NCBI GenBank assembly: GCA_031553235.1
Contig: JAVBLS010000015.1
Location: forward strand, 62,001 to 126,000
Direction of reading: 5' to 3'
Length of the DNA: 64,000 nucleotides
Origin: Frigididesulfovibrio sp031553235
GTDB taxonomy: Bacteria > Desulfobacterota > Desulfovibrionia > Desulfovibrionales > Desulfovibrionaceae
Shown here: positions 25,367 through 32,419 of the stretch, in pieces
How the letters are laid out: the number at the start of each line of letters is the position of its first letter
How positions within the stretch are numbered: the first letter of the stretch is position 1
The notes under the pieces: model-generated
The model's input: only the letters and a program-made list of their open reading frames with translations
What the model was told of the DNA's origin: nothing
Database searches by the model: none
Position numbers and translations under genes: made by a program

Positions 25367-25506
25367 GGTACAGCCGGTACGGGAACGGAGCCGGGGAGCA
25401 AGGTGTGACTCCCCGGCCCTTCATCGGGGGACGAACTCCCCTTACCTTTGGCAAAGCCGCTTCACAAACGGCCTTGCCGACACGCACGGAAAGAGAGAAG
25501 TCCGAA

Positions 25507-27717
25507 CTACTTCTTGTCCCCGAACAACTCCATATGCCGTTTGACCAGGGCGCTGGCCACGTGGATGCCCTTGGAACCCCGGCCGAAGCCGCCGTCCAGG
25601 CCTTCTTCCTTGGCGATTTCGTCCGTGACCTGGGTGCCGCCGCAGAGCAGAATGATCTTTTCGCGCACGCCCTTTTCCCGGCATAGCTGGTCGAGCCTGC
25701 GCATGTTGATGCGGTGGATGTCCGCGTGGGAGATGATCGTGCTGGCCAGAATGGCGTCGGCATCCATCTCAATTGCCGCATCCACCAGCTTTTCCACCGG
25801 CACGGAGGTGCCCATGTACTGGTACTTGATGCCGAGGCCCTCAATGCCGCCGTGCTTGATGTCCAGAATCTCGCGCAGGCCCACCGAGTGTTCGTCTTCA
25901 CCCACGGTGGCGGCCACGACCTTCAGGCCGCGCGCCCTGGCGTACTTGATGATCTCTTCGGGGCTCAAGGTCTCCTGGATGGGCGGGATGACCAGGGTCG
26001 CCGGATCGATGGCAAAGGGCACCCGGCCCTTGACCTCCACCAGAGTGCCTTCGGAGGGGTGCAGCACCTGGCGGTGGATGACCTCCACGTCTTCCAGGCC
26101 CATCTTCTCGGCCATGGCCTGGGCCGCGAACTCCGCGGTGCGCTCGTCCGTGGGAATGCACATGGTCAGGCAGATGATCCCGTCGCCTTCCCACTGCACT
26201 TCGGGACGCAGCAGGCCTTTTTTGCGCTCCTCTTCATGCTGGGCCAGACGCTTGTGCACGTTGTCCTCGGCATCCAGTTCGCCCACCCACTGGATCTTTT
26301 CCGGTTTGCACAGGGTGCAGCCGTCGATCAGATCGCAGGCGCACTTGGTGCCGGCGGGCAGGTGGTTATCGCCGAACTGCCGGCAGACCGGAGCCAGGTA
26401 ATCGGGGTCGCGGGGCACCACGGTGCCTTCGCCCACGCCGCCGTTCTGGTCCCGGGCAATGCCGTCGCCGTTGCGCTCGGGGTAATAGCCGGAGTCGACG
26501 AAGAAACCGTCGGACACGGCGTTGAAGTAGCCGCCGGCTTCAATGATCTCTTCCATAAACAGGCAGGCCCGCTCTTTGAGCTCGCGCACCTTCTCGCCCA
26601 AGGGGCCGTCCATGTCCAGCTTAACGTAGGAAAGCAGGTCGTCCATGCCGATCAGGGCCTGCTTGCCGGTGTTGGTGCCGTGGATGTTGTTGTAGTGCCA
26701 GGGCACATTGCGGCCTTCGTCCGGAGTGATGGTGCTCTGAATGTCGGCCGAGGTCAGGCGCGAGATCAACAGGTTCAGGGCATGGGTCACGGTCACTTCG
26801 CGGGTGCACGATTCCATATACTTGGTGTTCATCTGGGCCCGGAACCGATAGCCTTCAAAGAAGTCGCGCAGGGCCTTGGCATAGGGCAGGTCCAGCTTGA
26901 CGCAGGGGGCCGGAGGCGCCGTGGGCGGCACGGTGGACAGGCAGATCAGATCCGGCGGCATGCCGACCATCTTGGAATACATGCAGTTCAGAGCATGCTG
27001 CACCATGAGCTCGGGCATGACCTTCCAGGCTTCGCGGGCGGTGGCGTTGGCGTTGTGCGCGCCGTCGATCTGGGCCATGCCCGATCCGGCCATGATGCAC
27101 TTGGCCACGGCCGCGTCCACCATGGAACGGTACATGTTGATGTTGCGATAGAGGATGTTGTACTGCGGATCCTGGTGGGCGCCGTTGACCCCTTCTTCGG
27201 CCAGGAGCACGGCCACTTCCGGGCCGGCCACGCCGCTGACGTAGGAGTGGAAGTTGATGGGCCGGCCGATTTCCTCTTCAACCAGGTCCAGGGCCCGGCG
27301 CGAAGCCCGCAGTTGCTTGCGGGTGATGGGCACGCCGCCCACGCCTTCGGGCGTACCTTCGATCAGGCCGTCGAAGTGGCTTTGCCCGGCGGTGCGGATG
27401 ACCATAAGGTGGTCCGCACCGTGCCAGGCGGCCATGCGCATGCGCCGGATGTCGTCCTCAAAGCGGCCAGAGGCGATTTCGGTGGTGATGTTGCAGTCGG
27501 GCTGGGGATCGATGTTGCCGAAATACTTGGCCGCCGGCAGGGGCACGGACTGCTTCAGGGGCTCGGAGCACTGACGGTAGGTGAAGGCGCCGTACTGGAT
27601 GGGATCCACCTTTTCGCGCCAAGTCCAGCCGTTGCGCTTGGGCCGGTAGTTTTCCAGATCCTCAAACAGGGCCTCGATGCTGAGCTTTTCATTGGGCTTC
27701 AAAGGTTTCATTTCCAC
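25507..27717 (-). CDS. oraE: D-ornithine 4,5-aminomutase, large (B12/PLP) subunit OraE
   Basis: A 736-residue protein, the size of Clostridium sticklandii OraE. With OraS it moves the 5-amino group of D-ornithine to C4, giving 2,4-diaminopentanoate, using adenosylcobalamin and PLP. The B12 domain near the C-terminus has VGEDEHSVGLREI (about 605-617), with the His that would ligate cobalt. The lysine at about 631 (GLGIKYQYMGTSVP) corresponds to the PLP lysine reported near residue 629 in the clostridial enzyme. The N-terminal region is a long TIM barrel. The start overlaps the oraS stop by 10 bases, so the subunits are coupled. It is the last gene before a terminator. Confidence 0.95.
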   Translation of the reverse strand: MEMKPLKPNEKLSIEALFEDLENYRPKRNGWTWREKVDPIQYGAFTYRQCSEPLKQSVPLPAAKYFGNIDPQPDCNITTEIASGRFEDDIRRMRMAAWHGADHLMVIRTAGQSHFDGLIEGTPEGVGGVPITRKQLRASRRALDLVEEEIGRPINFHSYVSGVAGPEVAVLLAEEGVNGAHQDPQYNILYRNINMYRSMVDAAVAKCIMAGSGMAQIDGAHNANATAREAWKVMPELMVQHALNCMYSKMVGMPPDLICLSTVPPTAPPAPCVKLDLPYAKALRDFFEGYRFRAQMNTKYMESCTREVTVTHALNLLISRLTSADIQSTITPDEGRNVPWHYNNIHGTNTGKQALIGMDDLLSYVKLDMDGPLGEKVRELKERACLFMEEIIEAGGYFNAVSDGFFVDSGYYPERNGDGIARDQNGGVGEGTVVPRDPDYLAPVCRQFGDNHLPAGTKCACDLIDGCTLCKPEKIQWVGELDAEDNVHKRLAQHEEERKKGLLRPEVQWEGDGIICLTMCIPTDERTAEFAAQAMAEKMGLEDVEVIHRQVLHPSEGTLVEVKGRVPFAIDPATLVIPPIQETLSPEEIIKYARARGLKVVAATVGEDEHSVGLREILDIKHGGIEGLGIKYQYMGTSVPVEKLVDAAIEMDADAILASTIISHADIHRINMRRLDQLCREKGVREKIILLCGGTQVTDEIAKEEGLDGGFGRGSKGIHVASALVKRHMELFGDKK

Positions 27718-28061
27718 ACTCCTTTGAGGGCGTCCCAGCCTTCGCCGCGGCCCAGTTTCAGACCGGCTTCCCGGTAGGGAAGCTTTTCCAGTTCAGACAG
27801 TTTCAACACCGCATGGCCTGCGCCCTTGCCAAGGAGGCCCTGGACGACGCAATGGTTGACGATCTCTTTGGCTTCCATGCTCGAAAAGCCCATGCGCAAG
27901 AGCACCGACCGCTCAATGGACGGCGTGGTGTGGGTTTTGGCCATCTCAATGAGAGGTGTGATGATTTCTTCCGCCAGCTTCCAGAAGCGATCTTTCAGCT
28001 CGACGTCGCTGAGGCTTGCCAGGTGTTTGCGGCGCTCCGCAAAGTCGTCGGTGCGTTCCAT
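27708..28061 (-). CDS. oraS: D-ornithine 4,5-aminomutase, small subunit OraS
   Basis: A 117-residue protein, the usual length for OraS. It is largely helical and hydrophilic (MERTDDFAERRKHLASLSDV), with the segment PSIERSVLLRMGFSSMEAKE characteristic of the family. It forms a complex with OraE, stabilising the TIM barrel. It starts one base after the ortB stop region and overlaps oraE by 10 bases, which keeps subunit ratios equal. It carries no cofactor motif. The name is secured by its position between ortB and oraE, the same order as in C. sticklandii. Confidence 0.95.
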   Translation of the reverse strand: MERTDDFAERRKHLASLSDVELKDRFWKLAEEIITPLIEMAKTHTTPSIERSVLLRMGFSSMEAKEIVNHCVVQGLLGKGAGHAVLKLSELEKLPYREAGLKLGRGEGWDALKGVWK

Positions 28062-28062
28062 A

Positions 28063-29481
28063 CTATTTTTTCTCCTTCAAGGCTTCCTGGACCAGGGGTT
28101 CCACGTCGGCCGGGCTCAGGCCGGTTTCGGCAGCCAGATACTCCATGTCCGAAGGGCTCACCGTCGTACCCTGCAGCTTGCCGAGGGCATGGCGCAGGTA
28201 GGAGCGGCGCAGTTTGCCCAGTTCAAGATCCTTGGTCTTGATCTGGCCGGCGTGTTCGGGAATGACGATGCGCACGCCCGGCTGATTGTCCTTGGGGTCG
28301 CCCCGGCGGACTTCCACGCCGTTCTTCTTGGCAAAGGTCAGTTGCGGCGAGGGGTGCTTGCCCGCGCCGGTGTATTCGGTTTCCTGGACCACCAGAATCT
28401 GGTCGCGGTCCATTTCCTGGGCGAGGGAAAAAGCTGCGGCAAGAGAGGTGTTGCCGGCCGGGCCCCGCTCAAGGCCTTCAATCTGGGCCAAGGCTTCGGT
28501 GATGAAAAAGACTTCGCCCTGGGTGACGGTCACGTAGCGGTCGATGTAGCGCAGGGGACGGGCGGCGTTACGCGGCACGTCGGCCCGGTCCGGGCCGGTG
28601 AGGAAGGGCACGCCGAAGCCGGTGTGGCCGGTGGTGAAGGATTTCCGGTTGAAATCTTTGTCCGAGGCCATGTGCAGGCCGGAGAGGTCCACGCTGGCGC
28701 CGACCACCTTGGTGTCTTTGCAGCCCGCCTTGATCAGTCCACGGGCCGTGCCGGTCAGGTTGCCGCCGCCGGCGTTGGTGGCCACGACCACGTCGGGATT
28801 GCGACCGAAAAAGGTTTGGCACTGTTCGGCGATTTCCGTGCCCAAGGTTTCGATGCCGGCGATGCTGAAGGGCGTGTACAGCGAGGCGTTGAAAAAGCCG
28901 GTGTCTTCCAGCACGCGCAAGAAGGTGTAGAACAGCTCCGGCCCCACGGTGAGTTGCAGCACTTCAGACCCATAAGCCTCGCAGGCCCGGCCTTTTTCGA
29001 TGATCTCGGGCTGGCCCAGGCCTTTGCTGTCAAAGACCTCTTGGACAACGATGGACTTCAGGCCGAGCATGGCCGCCTGCGAGGCAATGCCCGCGCCGTA
29101 GTTGCCGCTGGTGGCGGCCACCAGGCCGGGGTAACCTTTCTGCTTGGCGAAGTGAGCGGAAACGGACGCCCGCCGGGCCTTGAAGCTGCCCGAGGGGTTG
29201 CAGGCCTCGTCTTTGATGAAGATGCGCGCGCCTTTGCCGGCCGGGGCATAGTGCCGGGCCAGGGCGGTCAGGTTTTTCATCTCCAGGAGCGGCGTATTGC
29301 CGATGCCCGTGGCGCACTGGATTTCGCGGATCTTGTCCAGGCTGAAGGCGGCCTTGGCCATCATGCCTTCATAGTCGAAGGCCAGAGAGCCGGACTCGAA
29401 GCTCTGATAGTCGATGCCCACGGCCTTGCGCATAATTTCCGGACGGCGGGCCATGACCGCCTGATAACTATTGTCGGCCAT
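28063..29481 (-). CDS. ortB: 2-amino-4-oxopentanoate thiolase, PLP subunit OrtB
   Basis: A 472-residue fold-type II PLP enzyme. The PLP lysine is K101 in CNPSGSFKARRASVSAHF, with the phosphate-binding VATNAGGGNLTGTARG and the TSGNYGAGIASQAAMLGL region behind. With OrtA it splits 2-amino-4-oxopentanoate with CoA to acetyl-CoA and alanine, the last step of the oxidative ornithine pathway. Threonine synthase or diaminopropionate lyase is the nearest other fold, but the pairing with ortA is specific. Its start overlaps the ortA stop by 14 bases. Confidence 0.95.
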   Translation of the reverse strand: MADNSYQAVMARRPEIMRKAVGIDYQSFESGSLAFDYEGMMAKAAFSLDKIREIQCATGIGNTPLLEMKNLTALARHYAPAGKGARIFIKDEACNPSGSFKARRASVSAHFAKQKGYPGLVAATSGNYGAGIASQAAMLGLKSIVVQEVFDSKGLGQPEIIEKGRACEAYGSEVLQLTVGPELFYTFLRVLEDTGFFNASLYTPFSIAGIETLGTEIAEQCQTFFGRNPDVVVATNAGGGNLTGTARGLIKAGCKDTKVVGASVDLSGLHMASDKDFNRKSFTTGHTGFGVPFLTGPDRADVPRNAARPLRYIDRYVTVTQGEVFFITEALAQIEGLERGPAGNTSLAAAFSLAQEMDRDQILVVQETEYTGAGKHPSPQLTFAKKNGVEVRRGDPKDNQPGVRIVIPEHAGQIKTKDLELGKLRRSYLRHALGKLQGTTVSPSDMEYLAAETGLSPADVEPLVQEALKEKK

Positions 29482-29785
29482 TGGCGATCTCCTTCAAAAC
29501 GGCCCGCAGTTCCGAGCCGATGGTCAGCAGTTCGGGTTGGGGCCGGCCATAGTCGATGGCATAGACCGGCTCGATCTCCGTGAGCACGCCGCGCAATTCG
29601 CGCCCGGCCAGGGTTTGCACCGTGGCTTCTTTGCCGATCTCGACCGTGCTTTCCACCAGAAACCCGTTGACCCACAGTTCCAGGGGCACGGCCTTGGTTT
29701 CGTCGGGTATCTGCGGGGCACGTTCCCCCGCCGACAACACGACGGTGTGAACCCTTACCCAGTCGCCTTTTTTCGCTGTGCGCAT
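29468..29785 (-). CDS. ortA: 2-amino-4-oxopentanoate thiolase, small subunit OrtA
   Basis: A 105-residue protein, the normal OrtA length. The start at 29785 (MRTAKKGDWVRVHTVVL) has AAGGAGA upstream; the longer frame to 29890 is rejected. It is beta-rich, with KGDWVRV, ELWVNGFLVE and the C-terminal PQPELLTIGSELRAVLKEI. It carries no cofactor motif and pairs with the PLP subunit OrtB, which it overlaps by 14 bases. Confidence 0.93.
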   Translation of the reverse strand: MRTAKKGDWVRVHTVVLSAGERAPQIPDETKAVPLELWVNGFLVESTVEIGKEATVQTLAGRELRGVLTEIEPVYAIDYGRPQPELLTIGSELRAVLKEIANGRQ

Positions 29786-29875
29786 ACGTTTTTCTCCTTG
29801 GCCGGTCATAGAAACCGGGGCATCGCTTACCGGCCGGGCGGCCGCATCCCGCAGAGGGGAATACCCTTGGCACCC

Positions 29876-29941
29876 GTCGCGGAAATACATTGTGGCGTCG
29901 CGGAAATACTGCGGCGCCGCGGGAAAAAAACGCGGCGCCGC
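29876..29941. other. Intercistronic hairpin and doubled 13-mer between ord and ortA
   Basis: GCGGCGCCGC (29911-29920) and its palindromic twin (29932-29941) form a strong stem around an A-rich loop, read as T-rich in the transcript. GTCGCGGAAATAC also occurs twice, at 29878-29890 approximately and at 29897-29909 approximately. It breaks the otherwise overlapping gene order and may set the ratio of ord to later messages. Confidence 0.5.
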
Positions 29942-29951
29942 ATAAGACGGT

Positions 29952-30995
29952 TTAGCGCTCGATCTTTTCGCGCACGTCGCCCATGAGGGCGCTGATCACC
30001 GGCAGGTCGAGCATACCGACCAGGCCGGGCTCGGCGTTGATCACCTGGGGAATCATGTTCACGGCCGTGGCCATGGTGCCGATGCCGCCGGGAATTTCCG
30101 ACTCGTCCGACCAGCTTAAACTCGGAGTGCCTTCAATCTTGATGTAGTCGCCGGTCTTGACCTTGCCCATGTGCGGGTGGATCTGCTGGGGATGCTCAAG
30201 AGTGATGACTTCTTTGCCGTTCATGTAGCCGCGGGCAATGTGCCGGCAGCCGGCCACGTCGCCGGCGGCCACTTTGACGTGGGGAGTTTCACGGGCCACT
30301 TCGGTGATGATCGGCTCGCGGGTTTCTTCAATCTTGTCAAGCTTCCAGCCGATGGCCTTGGCGATCATGTAGATGGATTCCTGGAAGCCGATGTGGCCCA
30401 CGATGGAGCCGTCGGCTACGCCATTTTTGAACTGCTCCACGGTGGCGCCCACGCCCTGGGTCTTCATGACCGTGGGGCCGAAAGGCGAAAGGTCGTTGAT
30501 CCGGGCGGCCCAAATTCTGTTGACCACCTGGCAGCCGCCGCTCAGAGTAACGATGAGGGTATCAAGCACGAAGCCGGGGTTCACGCCGGTGCCGAGCACG
30601 GTGACGCCATGGGCCTTGGCCAGCTTGTCGATTTCCTTGGCCAGTTCGGGCTCGGCGGCCGCGGGGGCGGCCATCTGCTCGGCGATGGTCACAACGTTCT
30701 TTTTGGCTTCGATGATCTTCTTGAGCTGGGGGAAGACTTCCTTGGTAAAGGAAGTGGTGCTCAAAATCACGATGTCGGCCGGGGTCTTGAGCACTTCATC
30801 GGGGTTGGAGGAGACGGTCACGCCGATGTTCTTGCCGATGCCGAGCACTTCGCCCAGATCCTTGCCGAACTTGGCCGGGTTCTGACCTATGGCGCCGACG
30901 ATTTCCAGGCCCTTTTTATTGACCAGGATGTCTTTGCCCATGCCGCCGCCCATGGCCCCGAGGCCCCAGAGAATAACTTTCACCTTTTCCATCAT
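29952..30995 (-). CDS. ord: 2,4-diaminopentanoate dehydrogenase (Ord)
   Basis: A 347-residue NAD(P)-dependent oxidoreductase. The Rossmann loop is KVILWGLGAMGGGMGKD near the N-terminus, and the rest (TVLGTGVNPGFVLDTLIVTL, then the DAPDH C-terminal domain) matches the 2,4-diaminopentanoate dehydrogenase family related to dihydrodipicolinate reductase. It oxidatively deaminates 2,4-diaminopentanoate to 2-amino-4-oxopentanoate and ammonia. AGGAG precedes a double ATG; the first (30995) is used. It lies 35 bases after orr and is followed by a hairpin. Confidence 0.95.
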   Translation of the reverse strand: MMEKVKVILWGLGAMGGGMGKDILVNKKGLEIVGAIGQNPAKFGKDLGEVLGIGKNIGVTVSSNPDEVLKTPADIVILSTTSFTKEVFPQLKKIIEAKKNVVTIAEQMAAPAAAEPELAKEIDKLAKAHGVTVLGTGVNPGFVLDTLIVTLSGGCQVVNRIWAARINDLSPFGPTVMKTQGVGATVEQFKNGVADGSIVGHIGFQESIYMIAKAIGWKLDKIEETREPIITEVARETPHVKVAAGDVAGCRHIARGYMNGKEVITLEHPQQIHPHMGKVKTGDYIKIEGTPSLSWSDESEIPGGIGTMATAVNMIPQVINAEPGLVGMLDLPVISALMGDVREKIER

Positions 30996-31030
30996 CGTCT
31001 CCTTGCGTGATTATTGGTTGTGAAGGGGGT

Positions 31031-32095
31031 TCAATTAAGGATCGTGTCCACATGGGGCGACATCATCGCCGAGATCAGAGCCCCATAGCGCATGTGGAAG
31101 TTCACGACGTCGCCCACGGCCAAAGTCCGGCCCGCGTCGCTTACGTCGACAAGAAGGTGATCGCTGCTGGCCCCGATGATCGCAATCCCCGGGTCCACAG
31201 GCTCCAGCCCGTCAATGTTCACGTCCTGCCGGCCGATGGCCAGAATAGCCCGCCGGCGGATGCCCCGATCGGTGAAGACCGGCGTGTTGCCAAAGGCGTC
31301 CTGTCCGATCTTGCCGTCCGGCACCGAGGGCTTGTCCTGCAGTTCAATGATTTCGGCCTGCAGGGCAAAGACATCCAGGTGCGCACCGGCAATGGGCGCG
31401 CGGACGGTGGTCTCGCGCCCGAGCAAAATGCCTTCCCCGATCCGAAGGTGGGTAATGCCCCGGGGAATGCCATCGGGCAGCAGGTGTAAATTCACCGAAT
31501 TGCCGCCGGAAACCAGGGGCAGTTCCACCCCGGTTTTTTGCCGGATGAAGTCGGCCAGGGCCAACATCTCGGAGAGCTTTGCCGGAGTGGGAACAACCCC
31601 GCCGTAGCAGGCGAAGTTCACTCCCAGGCCATAGAGTTCCAGGCCGGGCAAACGGGACATGGTTTCGGCCGCACGCAAAATATTTTGCGGCAAAAGTCCT
31701 TCACGCAAATCACCCAGATCGACCATCAGGGTGATTTTGTGCCGACGGCCCTGCTTTACGGCGGACCTGGCCAGGGCTTCGGCAACAACAACTTCGGAGA
31801 CCTGGCTCATCTCGGCAAGGCGGACGACTTCATCGGTCTCGCTGAGCATGGGCAGGCGCAAAAGACAGATGGGCGCGGTGATGCCTGCCTGGCGCAGACG
31901 CTCGATATTCTGCACTCGGGAGTCGGCAAGCCACTCGAGCCCGCCGGCCAGCATGGCCCCGGCAATGCGCGGGTCGGCGCAAAAAGCCTTGGTTACGCCC
32001 ATGACCGAAAGACCGGCCCGGCCGCACATATCCCCAACCAACTTCGTGTTGTGCGCCAGTTTATTCAAATCTACGGTAACGCAAGGGTTCGGCAT
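31031..32095 (-). CDS. orr: Ornithine racemase (Orr), alanine-racemase family
   Basis: A 354-residue PLP racemase with an alanine-racemase N-terminal barrel. The PLP lysine is K36 in VMGVTKAFCADP, with later phosphate-binding residues in SGGNSVNLHLL and ITHLRIGEGILLG. Ornithine racemases of this length lead the C. sticklandii cluster and make the D-ornithine used by OraSE. It is the first gene after the sigma-54 promoter, 63 bases from the predicted start site. Another amino acid racemase of the same family is possible from sequence alone, but the neighbours settle the name. Confidence 0.9.
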   Translation of the reverse strand: MPNPCVTVDLNKLAHNTKLVGDMCGRAGLSVMGVTKAFCADPRIAGAMLAGGLEWLADSRVQNIERLRQAGITAPICLLRLPMLSETDEVVRLAEMSQVSEVVVAEALARSAVKQGRRHKITLMVDLGDLREGLLPQNILRAAETMSRLPGLELYGLGVNFACYGGVVPTPAKLSEMLALADFIRQKTGVELPLVSGGNSVNLHLLPDGIPRGITHLRIGEGILLGRETTVRAPIAGAHLDVFALQAEIIELQDKPSVPDGKIGQDAFGNTPVFTDRGIRRRAILAIGRQDVNIDGLEPVDPGIAIIGASSDHLLVDVSDAGRTLAVGDVVNFHMRYGALISAMMSPHVDTILN

Positions 32096-32167
32096 GCCTC
32101 ATTCCCCTATTCGCGGTTCGACCCGGCTTGGAAGTTGGTGCAAAAGAAGAAGATTTCTCAGCAACAC

Positions 32168-32184
32168 AGCAACAAGTGTTCCAA
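32168..32184 (-). promoter_or_regulatory. Sigma-54 (-24/-12) promoter of the orr-oraE operon
   Basis: On the minus strand TTGGAACACTTGTTGCT has GG and GC exactly ten bases apart (plus-strand CC at 32181-32182, GC at 32169-32170) and keeps TGG..C....TTGCT. Transcription would start near 32158, about 63 bases before orr. Confidence 0.75.
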
Positions 32185-32215
32185 TATAATGAGCAGCGGC
32201 CGGGAGAGGTCGCGC

Positions 32216-32241
32216 CTGCGAGATATCATCTCATCCCGCAG
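32216..32241. promoter_or_regulatory. Inverted repeat upstream of the orr promoter, candidate activator site
   Basis: Outer arms CTGCG and CGCAG enclose GAGATATCATCTC (32220-32232). It lies about 35-60 bases upstream of the -24 element. It is the best candidate site for the divergent activator. Confidence 0.4.
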
Positions 32242-32419
32242 CATATGGACTTAGGCCCACAGGGCCAAACTAACGCTCTTGCCGGTTTATCCGCCATCGC
32301 CTATAAGCGGCAGGGCGAGTTTCAAACAAAAGCACCACCGGTTTGGGACAGAGCCGTCCTTGGATATGTCATCGCGCCTTTTGCGAATCTGCATCAGCGA
32401 TACACCCGAGAAAAAGCAT

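Larger units (their letters stand above)
25174..25506. other. Spacer between oraE and the reactivase gene
   Basis: A 333-base spacer with no gene. It holds the shortened repeat (25271-25330), a terminator (25332-25366) and a further hairpin, GCCGGGGAG/CTCCCCGGC (25390-25417). It divides the ornithine operon from the downstream gene, which therefore needs its own promoter or read-through. Confidence 0.7.
32096..32419. other. Divergent control region orr / RocR-like activator
   Basis: A 324-base spacer that holds the orr sigma-54 promoter, an inverted repeat, and no gene I can support. A promoter for the activator is not clear. Confidence 0.7.

Noticed and set aside
25278..25901. Minus-strand frame overlapping the end of oraE
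   Set aside because: Arg/Ser/Ala-rich frame-shifted shadow of oraE that runs through the operon terminator and repeat.
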